From Berghia stephanieae (Eukaryota > Mollusca > Gastropoda > Nudibranchia > Aeolidiidae), in contig CM067444.1 of assembly GCA_034508935.3 (NCBI GenBank), positions 55,611,835-55,675,834 of the forward strand: DNA of 64,000 nucleotides, written 5' to 3'. Positions 11,907 to 59,300 of this stretch are shown piece by piece. The notes under the pieces were generated by a model. The model saw only the letters and a list, made by a program, of their open reading frames with translations, was not told where the DNA came from and did not search any database. The translations under genes were made by a program, and so were the position numbers. The stretch's first letter is position 1. The number at the start of each line of letters is the position of its first letter.

Positions 11907-12437
11907 GTTTTTGTTTTTTGTTTTTAAGGGTTTTACGGCGCTTGCAACACATTTAGGTTATATCAGCGCCAGTAAAAAGGAAGAAAATTGGATAGTCAAA
12001 AGTTCTAGAATTTCAATTAAAGCACCCAAGAAAAAGTAAGACAAAGGGGAATTGATAACAAATAGGGATCAGATGTAGATTCCAAGAGCATACCACCAAT
12101 GTACTTAGTTTGAAGTCACCTACAAGTCTCATCCAGACACAAGCACAAAATCCAACAAAGAGGAACACATTCAGATGCTTACATTATACATTCAAAATAA
12201 AAATAATAATACATAACAGAGAGATGATTTACAAGGAAAAAAATATCATCTCCCAAAACAATAACTATGCATTTGACTGTTTCCCTCCCAGCTAGGATTC
12301 CGGCCAGTGCCAGGACAAAACCAAGTAATCTCATTCCGAGACAAAGACAGAAAGCATGTTGGAAAACAGATATAAGGGGATAGAAGACACAGTATGTACC
12401 TCCCTGCCCGCTATGGGAGGTCAGAATCCCCACCCAG
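11907..12437 (-). mobile_element. N-family retroposon, full length
   Basis: The 531-bp copy is flanked by an exact 12-bp target duplication AATTTGTCATTT (11895-11906 and 12438-12449). Clean ends: tail and AAGGGTTTTACGGCGC on the left, CCCACCCAG on the right. The intact duplication suggests limited age. Confidence 0.92.
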
Positions 12438-12527
12438 AATTTGTCATTTAGTTACACTTGTTATAACGTTAAATGATAACTATAACATTGAACAGATATT
12501 TCACTCCTACTTATTTTCTCTCTCTGT

Positions 12528-12724
12528 AAGTGCCCCCCTACCCACTATGGGAGTGAGGTCAGGAACCACACCCAGTCCCAAAACTATAACTATACATTTG
12601 AATGTTTCTCTCCTTGGCAAGAACTCCGTCCAGGGCCAGGACAAAGAGAGCAAGTTGGAAAACAGATAGAAGCCCAGAAAGTGACCTCCCCGCCTGCTAA
12701 GGCAGGTCAAAAGACCCGACCCAG
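12528..12724 (-). mobile_element. two N-family 5' heads in tandem, 3' parts missing
   Basis: Contains two head segments in the same direction: one at 12528-12588 ending CACACCCAG, and one at 12589-12724 ending CGACCCAG. Both keep the start of the element and lack its 3' end, the reverse of normal 5' truncation. See findings. Confidence 0.75.
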
Positions 12725-12805
12725 TGCACCCGAATCGAAGCTATCTAGCGTCTTCCTGACACTGACATGATATTCCCGTCAAAAGGGTGCTTAATAATCT
12801 AGTAG

Positions 12806-13345
12806 TTTGTTTTGTTTTGTTTTTGTTTTTAAGGGTTTTACGGCGCTTGCAACACATTAAGGTCATATCAGCGCCAGTAAAAAGGAAGAAAATGGGATAG
12901 TAAAAGGTTCTAGAATTACAATTAAAGCACCCAAGAAAAAGTAAGACAAAGGGGAACTAGGAACAAATAGGGATCAGATGTAGATTCCAAGAGCTTACCA
13001 CCAATGTACTTAGTTTGAGATCACCTATAAGTCTCATCTGGACACAAGCACAAAATCCAACAAAGAGGAACACACTCAAATGCTTACACTATACATTAAA
13101 AATGACAAATATAATAATACATAACAGAGAGATGATTTACAAGGAAAAAAATATCATCTCCCAAAACAATAACTATGCATTTGACTGTTTCCCTCCCAGC
13201 CAGGACTCCAACCAGGGCCAGGACAAAACCAAGTAACCTCATTCCAAGACAAGGACAGAAAGCATGTTGGAAAAATGATATAAGGGGATAGAAGACACAG
13301 TGTGTACCTCCCTGCCCACTATGGGAGGTCAGGATCCCCACCCAG
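12806..13345 (-). mobile_element. N-family retroposon, full length
   Basis: The 540-bp copy has an exact 10-bp target duplication AATCTAGTAG (12796-12805 and 13346-13355). The right-hand duplication runs into a (TAG)n microsatellite, which may have grown from it. Confidence 0.92.
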
Positions 13346-13349
13346 AATC

Positions 13350-13371
13350 TAGTAGTAGTAGTAGTAGTAGC

Positions 13372-13405
<34 letters not shown>

Positions 13406-13441
13406 ATAGTAGTAGTAGTAGTAATAGCAGCTGCAGTAGTA
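13350..13441. repeat. (TAG)n microsatellite
   Basis: Begins in the target duplication of the N copy at 12806-13345. Confidence 0.93.
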
Positions 13442-13926
13442 ATACAATGTAACAAATGGAATTGGACCACAAAAATTCACGGGATAAGAGAGTCAAAAAG
13501 TCGTTTATTTCTTCCTTCATCGATATCTAAAGAGAATCTGGCATAGCATGAATGGTAGTATCGGCTGTATTACAATCAATGATATGGAACAATAGGTAGT
13601 TATAAATACAGACATAACGAGCTTTTTTTTTTGCAAACAACTGAAAGAATAAAACAAACAAACTAACAAAAAAATAATGGAAGCCTGGAAATTCAAATCA
13701 CAGCTTCTTTTTATCCAAACATACAAGACAAACAGTTCAATCAGCCATGTTAACAAGAAGTACTAAAACTACCAAAGTAACTGGCCCACTAGCGGTAAAA
13801 AAAAAAATAAAATAAAAAAAGAACTACGAACTCCTAATGGGAAAAAAAAACAAACAAAACAAAGTTATACTCGTTAGGAAAAATGATTTCATTCAACTTG
13901 ATACTATACTATACAATAATGGCATT

Positions 13927-14453
13927 GTTTTTTGTTTTTAAGGGTTTTACGGCGCTTGCAACACATTTAGGTTATTTCAGCGCCAGTAAAAAGGAAGAAA
14001 ATGGGATAGTAAAAAGTTCTAGAATTACAATTAAAGCACACAAGAAAAAGGAAGACATAGGGGAACTGGGGACAAATAGGGATCAGATGTAGATTCCAAG
14101 AGCACACCACCAATGTACATAGTTTGAGATCACCTCCAAGTCTCATCCGGACACAAGCACAAAATCCAACCAAGAGGAATACACTCAAATGCTTACATTA
14201 TACATTGAAAATAACAAATATAATAATATATAACAGAGAGATGATTTACAAGGAAAAAAATATCATCTCCCAACACAATAACTATGCATTTGACTGTTTC
14301 CCTCCCAGCTAGGACCCCGGCCAGGGCCAGGACAAAACCAAGTAATCTCATTCCAAGACAAAGACAGAAAGCATGTTGGAAAACAGTTATAAGGGGATAA
14401 AAGACACAGTATGTACCCCCCTGCCCACTATGGGAGGTAGGAACCCCACCCAG
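13927..14453 (-). mobile_element. N-family retroposon, full length
   Basis: The 527-bp copy has an exact 13-bp target duplication CAATAATGGCATT (13914-13926 and 14454-14466). Third full-length copy within 2.6 kb, all in the same orientation. Confidence 0.92.
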
Positions 14454-15174
14454 CAATAATGGCATTCCGTTCGTTTAAAATTTAAGCTATTATGTTACCA
14501 AGTTAACTAGTTTTTATTACAAAATCAATGTGACCTATACGAAAAAAAAAAAACAAAAGAGTTTTAAAAAATAAATATACAAATAAAATTTTCTAAACTA
14601 AAATGTTTATGAAGCATTAAAAAAAAAAAAATAAAATAAAGAAGCAAAGTGGCATTTATCCCTTTTGAGACAAAGACGGTCAGGTCTACATTTATAGTCA
14701 GGAGGGATCAAGATTTTCACATGGTCTAGAAAATATCAGTACACAAGAGAAACAAGATAATCACTATCACAGGGAGCTAACTGTGTTGTGTTTGGTAATA
14801 TTAATATAGACTCTTTGTATTTGCGACACTCTTTGAGTCATAATGTGAACAAGCTTTGGTCTGTAATCTTGATAATTAAGCAGAAGTTTGTGGTAACCCG
14901 AAAAAAACAAAAACAAAAAAATAAAATAAATAATATCAAAATCAGCCTCTTTCGCAATCCCAACCAATGAAGAATAACTATTTACTTTAAAGTACAAGAT
15001 GTAGTTTAAAACTGATTTACTTTTGTTTATATGCACATTCCACTAATATATATATATAAAACATTAGAATTTGTTTAAAAGAGAAAGAGGGAAAAAAAAT
15101 GTTCATTCAATCTGAAACACAATGACATCATACTACAGTAATGGGCTCTTCCTCTAAGGTTTGACACCCGTTGG

Positions 15175-15545
15175 ATAAGCTTATGAAAACCCAAGAAAAA
15201 AGTAAGAAAACGAGATTGGATCAAACAAGGAACAGAATTAAATCCAAAGAACAATTAAATCTGCATGCAAGGAGTCTGAATCCAAATCTAAGTCCTACTG
15301 GTACACAGACACTCGATCCCCCCAAAAAGAGGGATGCTCAATAAACGATTGATCTGGCAAAAAAAAAAAAAAAAAATTTTAAAGAAGAAAGGAGCAATAC
15401 ATTAGACGGATTCTTCCTAACCAAGGACCTCAGTCAGGGCTGGGGAAAAACCAAGTAATCTCAGTCATTCCAGGTCAAAGAAAGAGAGAAAAACAGAACA
15501 AAGTGACCATCCTGCCCACCATAGCAAGTTGAACATTCCATCCCT
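15175..15545 (-). mobile_element. N-family retroposon, old and partial
   Basis: Recognisable blocks: AAAAAGTAAGAAAACGAGAT, AAAACCAAGTAATCTCA near 15,445, and CCTGCCCACCATAGCAAGTT near 15,510. The 3' end is lost. Identity to the family is low. Confidence 0.65.
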
Positions 15546-16438
15546 TAATTTATATATCTTTCTCCCAATTAAGACTGGAAAAAAAAACGATACAATTTGA
15601 CAGAAAGCAGACAATAACACAACGCGCCTTACTTTTGGATCATTAAAAAAATACAGACTAACTTATTTTCATACCAATTCTAATTTGATCAAAACGAGAG
15701 AAACAGTTACTCTATTATGCTGAAAGTTAACTTCGATTTGAAAAGCTGAGCATTATTTTTTCCACAGTTATTGATATACTGATCTTAATAAAAAGATAAA
15801 AACAATCTTCATTTTGATATTGACTACAGAAAACAAAACAAAAATCAAATTTTAAAGTAAGAATTAAAATATTGAAAGTTCATTTCATGTCAAATTAAAC
15901 AAATTCTTATGAAAGGGCATCATCTAGTCATTATTCTGCGCTATACGAATGCTATGTATCATTATTGTCATTAATTAGTCTGCTCGATCTATAACTTTGC
16001 AATGAAATACGTAGACCCTTTGAGATGACCTGAATATTCAGACTGGTGCTCTCCTACTCCAAGTACCAGATGGAAAAAAACAAAAACTAGAGTCTACGTT
16101 TATAAGCAGAGTTCAGGATTTCTTATAACTGATCATACAATTTTTTTCTCCAGTAACTTATCTGGCTTTAATCGCTACAAACCTATCTGTTTTCACCAAG
16201 TCAGCGGTAATATAGAGTAATAGTAACAGGACTGTGAAGCCTTGCGTCACATCCCTGTTATAATTCACTTTTGAAGATAGGTCTGTGATTATATTCAGAC
16301 TAAAAGTATCTACATTTGTCTCTAACAAGACTCAAAACTTGTGATTTTTTGACTGGTTGAAAAATATCTATGCAGAGCTGCCAACCCATAATGCAAGCAA
16401 TAAAATATAGGATTAGAAGATCTAAAAATCAAGACTTG

Positions 16439-16665
16439 TTTGTTTTCAAGGATCTTATGGCACTTGCGACACCATTATGCCATTAATTTCAGCGCCAGTA
16501 ATAAGGGAGATGATATAGAGGAAAAGACTGATTCAAATCAGGAATGCTGGAAGATTCCAGGAGCAATCCATCAATGTGTCTCTCTGACTGACTTTACCTA
16601 AAAATCCCAATCAATCAGGGACAAGCAAGGAATCCTGATATGGAGGTTACACACAAAAATATTAA
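16439..16665 (-). mobile_element. N-family retroposon, old 3' half
   Basis: Starts with a tail-like TTTGTTTTCAAGGATCTTAT, then GGCACTTGCGACACC and TTTCAGCGCCAGTAA; continues to the block around 16,590 and fades. Only the 3' half is present. Confidence 0.65.
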
Positions 16666-17445
16666 CTTTGAGACATTGAAATGGACAAACTTTAAATTCA
16701 AAAATAGAAGAAAAAACGTTGTAAGTAGCTCATTCAGCATTTTCCAACATGAAATAATGAAATAAATCAATTATCAAACGTGTGTACTTCATATTAATAT
16801 TGTCGTTATGTCTCTCACCCCCAATGAGGTGAGGGGGACATTTTATATAATAATAATAACAATAAGAATAATTTACAATGCAGAAATACTAACATCTGGT
16901 CATTAGAAAGCTATTGGTACACAAACCTAAAGGTACATTTGCACAGGACTCCAACAACAACCATTTCCATAAATTACATGCACTCAAATTTGTGAAATCA
17001 ATCATATCCACTTTAACCTAAGCAGTCTGTTCATGTGTAATTTTGTGGAAAAAAAAACATCAACAAAATAAAAACAAAACAAATTAACTTTCATAACTTT
17101 TTCCTTTTTTAAAGAGACCAAAATATACAATAAAACAAAAACAATCTGAAAACAAAAAAATATGACAAGGATAGCAGTAGCAGCAAAGGAAATGGGACAG
17201 TCGAATGGAAATAATGGAGACACTCAGTGGAGATTTGAGTTGATGACTAATACAAATAAAAAACATGAATAGAAGCTGTCAATGATTTAAAAAAAAACAA
17301 ATAAAAAGTAAACAAATTACAAGCGATGAGTTTGACTCATTCCTACCAAACACCTCGGCAAGATATGTACACCAATACGAAATGTTATCTTTATAACTAT
17401 ATGACGATAATTCAAAACTATTGTTTTGTAAACATGTGATTCTCT

Positions 17446-18049
17446 TTGTTTTGAAGGGTTTTACAGTGCTTGCAACACTTAAAAGGTCATATCAGTGCCG
17501 GTAAAAAGGAAGGAAATGGGAAAGTAAAAATGTTCTCAAATTACAATTAAAGCACTAAAGAAAAAGTAAGACAAAAGGGGAACTGATTCAAATAGCGAAC
17601 ACATGTAGATTCCAAGAGCACACTATCAGTGTACTTAGTTTGAGATCACCTAAATGCCTCATCCTGACCAAAACACAGGTCCCCATTAAGAGGAACACAC
17701 TCAAATGTTTACAAAGCATAATATAAATGTAAAACAAAAAATAATACAGTGCTTAACAGAGAGACGATTTACAAGACAAAAAATATAATCTCCCAAAACT
17801 CTTTAACTATACATTTGACTGTTTCACCCCCAGTCAGTGTATCCAGCCAAGGCCAGGACAAAGCCAAGTAATCTCATTCCAAGACAAAGACAGAAAGCAT
17901 GTTGGAAAACAGATAAAGGCCGATAGAAGACGCAGTAGTACCTCCCAGCACACTATGGGAGCAAAGCATGTTGGAAAACAGACTAAGGCAGATAGAAGAC
18001 ACAGTAAGTGCCTCCGTGCCCACTATGGGAGGTCAGGAACCCCACCAAG
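17446..18049 (-). mobile_element. N-family retroposon, full length with a duplicated head
   Basis: Flanked by a 13-bp target duplication with one mismatch, CATGTGATTCTCT / CATATGATTCTCT (17433-17445, 18050-18062). It is longer than other copies (604 bp) because the ~75-bp 5' head occurs twice in tandem (about 17,885-17,962 and 17,963-18,049). Confidence 0.88.
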
Positions 18050-18718
18050 CATATGATTCTCTAGTAAATGATTAACCTGTACACACTGGTATGAAATGAT
18101 TGCTGTATCTATCGAAAATATTAAAAGTGAACAAACTCAAGATCTGTTGATTATCCACTGAGTCTATAGAAACTGCCATGTCTTTTGTTGTTGATTACAT
18201 ACACATTTTTTTTCAGTTAATTCAGCCGTTTCTATAGGGGCAGACAAGGCATCTCTTAAGTTTCTGGCAAACTATGCATCTAAGCTTTTAAATAGAATTA
18301 ATTGGTAATAATAATAATAATAATAATTAATAATAGTATGTGAATAAATAATGCCACTATCAAAATACAAATGAACTCGGCTCACAGAGCACAGAATATA
18401 ATAATTACAGACATCTCATTCATATCGCAGACTTGCCAACCAACAAACACTGTGTGACTTTGCTTTCTTTTCTTTTTTTATTCATACATTTCCAAAATCC
18501 CCTCCCCCCCCCCCCCTATTTTTACAGCAATTGGGATGATAAACTATCATTGATAGTCACACAGCCCAGATGTCTTCACCGATTGCTTATGAAAAGATTT
18601 GCTGAAATTGAAAGTGAATGATAATTTCGCAAAAATTAGCAGAAAAGAGGGTATATAAAAAGGAGGAAATTCCTCCTCCATCTCCAAAAACCATCAGCAC
18701 TGCACTATATTTATATAA

Positions 18719-18907
18719 CAGGGTTGCCAATTCAGTAGGTAAAAATTTACTGAACTTTCACACAAACACATTGACAGACCCCTTACTGAACTCCAGTAAA
18801 AAAACGGTTTGTACTTATTTTTCTTCCGTTTAGCAGGTGACTGGAAAATATACTGAGGCTTTATAACATACTGAATTCCGTAAATATGCAAAAAATTGGC
18901 AACCCTG
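18719..18907. mobile_element. MITE with CAGGGTTGCCA ends and 6-bp target duplication, copy 1
   Basis: The 189-bp element begins CAGGGTTGCCAATTCAG and ends TTGGCAACCCTG; flanked by ATATAA on both sides (18713-18718, 18908-18913). Two more copies lie in PATL1 introns. No coding capacity. Confidence 0.85.
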
Positions 18908-19239
18908 ATATAATGCCTCATTCTGCATCACCTGAACAAAACAAAATACAAGAAAGGAAAGCCAAATAATACCAATAGTTGATGCCTTTACAAAAACAAA
19001 GTTAATTTTGCACATGTGTGGAAATTTTCTCATATTTGCAAATTTGAACGAAATTGAAAATTAAAATACACAAATTCACGCTGGTTAGCAAGTCTGATGT
19101 AAAACATAGTTGTTGTCATTTTGGTCCAAAATATATGAAGTACCCAAATGACTATTCGGTGAATTAACACCAGAAATCAAAATGACAAAATTATCAAATA
19201 GAAAGAAGGGGGAGAAAAGAACTTAAAGAGACTCAATAT

Positions 19240-19329
19240 TTTATTTCACATAATAACATCTTTTTTTTTCATCCATCGATTTCTCAATATAAATTAATGC
19301 AATCTTAAATCCATCAGAAAACATTTATT
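19240..19329 (-). other. candidate PATL1 3'UTR polyadenylation signals
   Basis: Two AATAAA hexamers on the minus strand (plus-strand TTTATT at 19324-19329 and 19240-19245) lie about 170 and 255 bases downstream of the PATL1 stop at 19497. No other gene starts nearby. Which is used cannot be told from sequence. Confidence 0.4.
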
Positions 19330-19496
19330 CATGATCAAAAAAAAAAAAAAAAAAAAATTAAAAAGACCCACTGAAACATATTTGCGTGGGATGAAGATTA
19401 CCAACCAAAAATCTTCAAATTCATATGAATGTGAAAAGATGAAAAAAAAAAACGTGAAAATATTAAATCTTGTATAGCAAATCCTATCGCCTTTTG

Positions 19497-55940
<36,444 letters not shown>

Positions 55941-56370
55941 GTTTACGCCATGTTACTTCTAGAATTACTGGAGAAACTCTCGAGTAATATTTTATTTTCT
56001 GTTCATTATGAAACTTCAAAAGTTCATGTTTATCTTCATTATAATTGATTTAATATTCATTTCGTAAATATTTTTATTCAAATTTTGTCATTACACTATA
56101 TTTCAATACATAATTTATTAGCGTTTTCTAATTGTTTTGAAAAGGCTATATTCTGTTTTCCGACCCCTCCGCCATTTATCGTAAAATAACGTCAATGCAT
56201 CGGACATTTCCGGCCTGTTAACTACTGGCGAGGGAGAAACCTTTATTTCTCAGTATTTCATGAATTTCTTTCTATTTTTCCATTGCTCAGTGTTACACGA
56301 CTAGTCTGTTTCACGTTTGATATCCATGATGTAGCTAGGAACCCTTTAGAATCAGCGAAAAACCTAGGTG
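55941..56370. promoter_or_regulatory. probable bidirectional PATL1/DEAF1 promoter
   Basis: The 430 bases between the two divergent start codons contain no repeat that I recognise, unlike almost every other non-coding stretch nearby. Seen here: CCGCCATTT (YY1-like) near 56167, AACGTCA (half CRE-like) near 56188, and TTTCCG at about 56157 and 56208. No clear TATA box for either gene. The promoter role is inferred from the head-to-head layout; the transcription starts are not visible. Confidence 0.6.
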
Positions 56371-59300
56371 ATGTCTGAGGTCGATATCGCCGGAGATTTA
56401 CCGAATGGTGACGAGTCTGTCTTCGTCGACGAGCATCAGCACGGCTCGGAAACTCCCTCGGAGTCGGCAACAGAAGTGTCTGTCACTTCGCCTCAACAGA
56501 ATGCAATATCAGCAGCTGGTCATGTGTTCGTTGCAACTTCGCAAGGTCTTATAAGTGCTCAACATTTTCAAGATGCTGCTGCAGCTGGAATAAAAACCAC
56601 CCACATTGTAATTCATGACCAAACTCTTGATCAGTTGGCAGAAGCAGGTTTGAAGACACCAACCACACCCATCCCACCACCAACACCTGCAACACCGCTT
56701 AGTCGAGAAAAAGGATTTCGCTATCAATGGGATGACTCCGTACATGGCGATATTCTACCTGTACGTTGCAAAAACACAAATGGGGAGTTATTCAAATCAA
56801 AATTTGGTTCAGGTAAGGGAGCAAGAAACGAAAAATAAGTAGGATTAGAATGTATATTATCATTATCATTTCATGATGGAAATTATCTGTGCATTTCCAG
56901 TTATGAGTATCATATTGAGTATGAGTATGAGTCTAATTCTAATGACTTATGATTTCACAATGACAATAACTAACCATCATACAGCTCCATTTGGTCTATT
57001 AACAGTAACAGTCGCTATTGGCTGCACTACTCAATATTCATTTCAACGTCGCCTGTTAGGCGTCCTCCTATTTGTTGATAGTGATAATAGCACTCTCACT
57101 CTCAATACGATATTCGTCACTGCCTAACCAGGTACTCATTCACACATGCGTCAAGTGAGATTTGATAGACGTATATTGTAAAGTGCTCCGAACAAATAAT
57201 GCAAAAGCCAATGTTTTGTCATCATTGCCATCCATCCGGCCACCGACCACGCTCAATGTCGTTTGGCATTTATATCAATACGATTGACTAACCACCGAGA
57301 AAAAGTAAAAGTAAGCCATTTGGCCCCTTTTCATCGCCCCAGTCTCTACTGGTATCCCTAAACTTTAGCTTATAGGTACTTACAGTACAGGGGTGATTGT
57401 CTAAATGCAGGGTGGTTGAGAAGCAGAAGAAAACGGCCATTTAGACGAGGTTGATCAAGAGCAAGATGAATAAGTTATGAACATATTTATATCACTGATT
57501 TTTTCAACAGATTCATAATAACTACACTACACACTGCTTTTGTCTGTTCCACCAGAAGGCCTATTTGACCTAATTTCGAATTGCAAAGAGTGCACGTTGT
57601 CTGGCATCCTTTTTGTACTGGTTTTTAAAAAATATCTGTCACTGACTTCTAACCTTAGGTATCTGTATGGTAGGCGCTGAAGAAACCAATGGTCTGGTTG
57701 TATTTCAGCAGCGTCCTCATTGGGCGCGGGCCCATGTCAGTCGGGCCTTGAAATCGTTTAGGTATGGTGCCATGATGACCAGTTTATCCAGCCCATTCCA
57801 CTCCGAGATAGTTATAATGAAGAAAGAATTTCTGTAGTTTTGTGTTCTTGTCTGTGGGATTTTGAACCAGATCGAATTGTTTGTGGCGTATCTCTCAATG
57901 GGGTTTTCGGTTATGTGATTGGCAATAGTGAGTGCTCAGATTTTTCTTTTGTTTGGACATGGCGTGAAAAAGGAGTCTGCCTTTATTGATGGTATTTGGT
58001 CTCTTATAATCTTGAACATGACCTAACCTAGTCATTCACATATCCTGTGATTGGGTCTAATGTGTTTTAAGTGCTTTACCTAAGGTCATAAGGCCAGAGT
58101 TTTCTGATCATTGTTACTGAGCCAGCCATTAACTACGCTCAACATCACTTGACTATGTCATAAGTCAAGGTAATGTATCGTTCCAACATGTTTACAGACA
58201 TGATGTTGCTGCTCATGTGGTCAGATTAAGAATTAAGATTTTTGCAAAATACACATATACAGTGGTGCTTCGTGTTTAACGGCATCAGATATAACGAGAA
58301 CCAGGGAATAACTAGACTTTTATGTATGCCAATCTATGATACCATCAAAATCAAACCATCAGTTCATCATTCGTGTTGGTTCTTGAGCTCACAACTCATT
58401 GTGTGACAGGAATATGTTTTGCCAAGTTCTTATTTTTTTTTTTTTTTTCTTCGTTAAAGTCTGTTTAATAAATTATTTGAATGATGTTTTGAACCCATTT
58501 ATATTTTGGTATTTCTTTTCCGAACCAGGTGGTCGGGGGAAATGCATCAAGGGAAGTGATAATTTTTGGTACACACCAAATGAATTTGAGTCAGCTGCTG
58601 GCAGAGCAAGCAGTAAGGACTGGAAGAGAAGCATTCGCTATGGGGGGCGGACATTGCAGTGTTTGATAGAAGACAACATTCTACAGCCCCATGCCACTTC
58701 TTGTACATGTGCCTCCTGTTGTGATGACGAGGCTGTGGTATGTTCTTAAACTTAAACCCATTTGATTGGGTTGGTTTTTTTTTTATCCTAATCCGCTTGC
58801 TGGATGCAAAACAAAAAAAAATAATTTTTAAATGGAAGTAATGATGTGATTGTTCCTTTAAATTGTTATTTGAGCAGACAGTCTGTTTTTATAAATAGTT
58901 AATTCTGAATTCGTAATGGGGGGGAGGGGGTGGCCCTCAGGTTTTTACGAAGCCTAAGGATTGAGAGTTTTTGACAAGATGAGGGTTGTTTTCATTAATT
59001 GATATTTGAAGGACGAGTTTTCTGACCAAAATTTTAAATAAATGTTTTTTCAGTTTAAACCGTGGAGGTGGTGCACTTTTTGACATCATCATCAAGCTGA
59101 AGATGATTCCTCAATTACTAACATACAGTCATGAGCAGATCACTGTCACTAACTTTTTCTAATCCAGTAACTAAAATTACAATACAGCAATACCTTCATT
59201 TTCTTTACACCCACCTCTCCCACTTTTTTTTAAAAGCCCCAATTTAATCCCCATTGGATTTGTCTTGTAGCTTCACATTTGTCGTTGCTTATCCTTTATT

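Larger units (their letters stand above)
14467..19239. other. intergenic, no gene seen apart from listed repeats
   Basis: A/T-rich sequence between the N-family cluster and PATL1. Contains the old N copies at 15175, 16439 and 17446 and the MITE at 18719. Nothing else recognisable. Confidence 0.6.

Noticed and set aside
12179-12433. A ~85-aa frame ([18 protein letters not shown]...) repeated at 12179, 13096, 14193, 28345 and 62520, looking like a conserved small protein family
   Set aside because: It is the head of the N-family repeat read on its sense strand. Other copies are broken in the same frame, there is no common start codon, and shared descent of the DNA explains the likeness.
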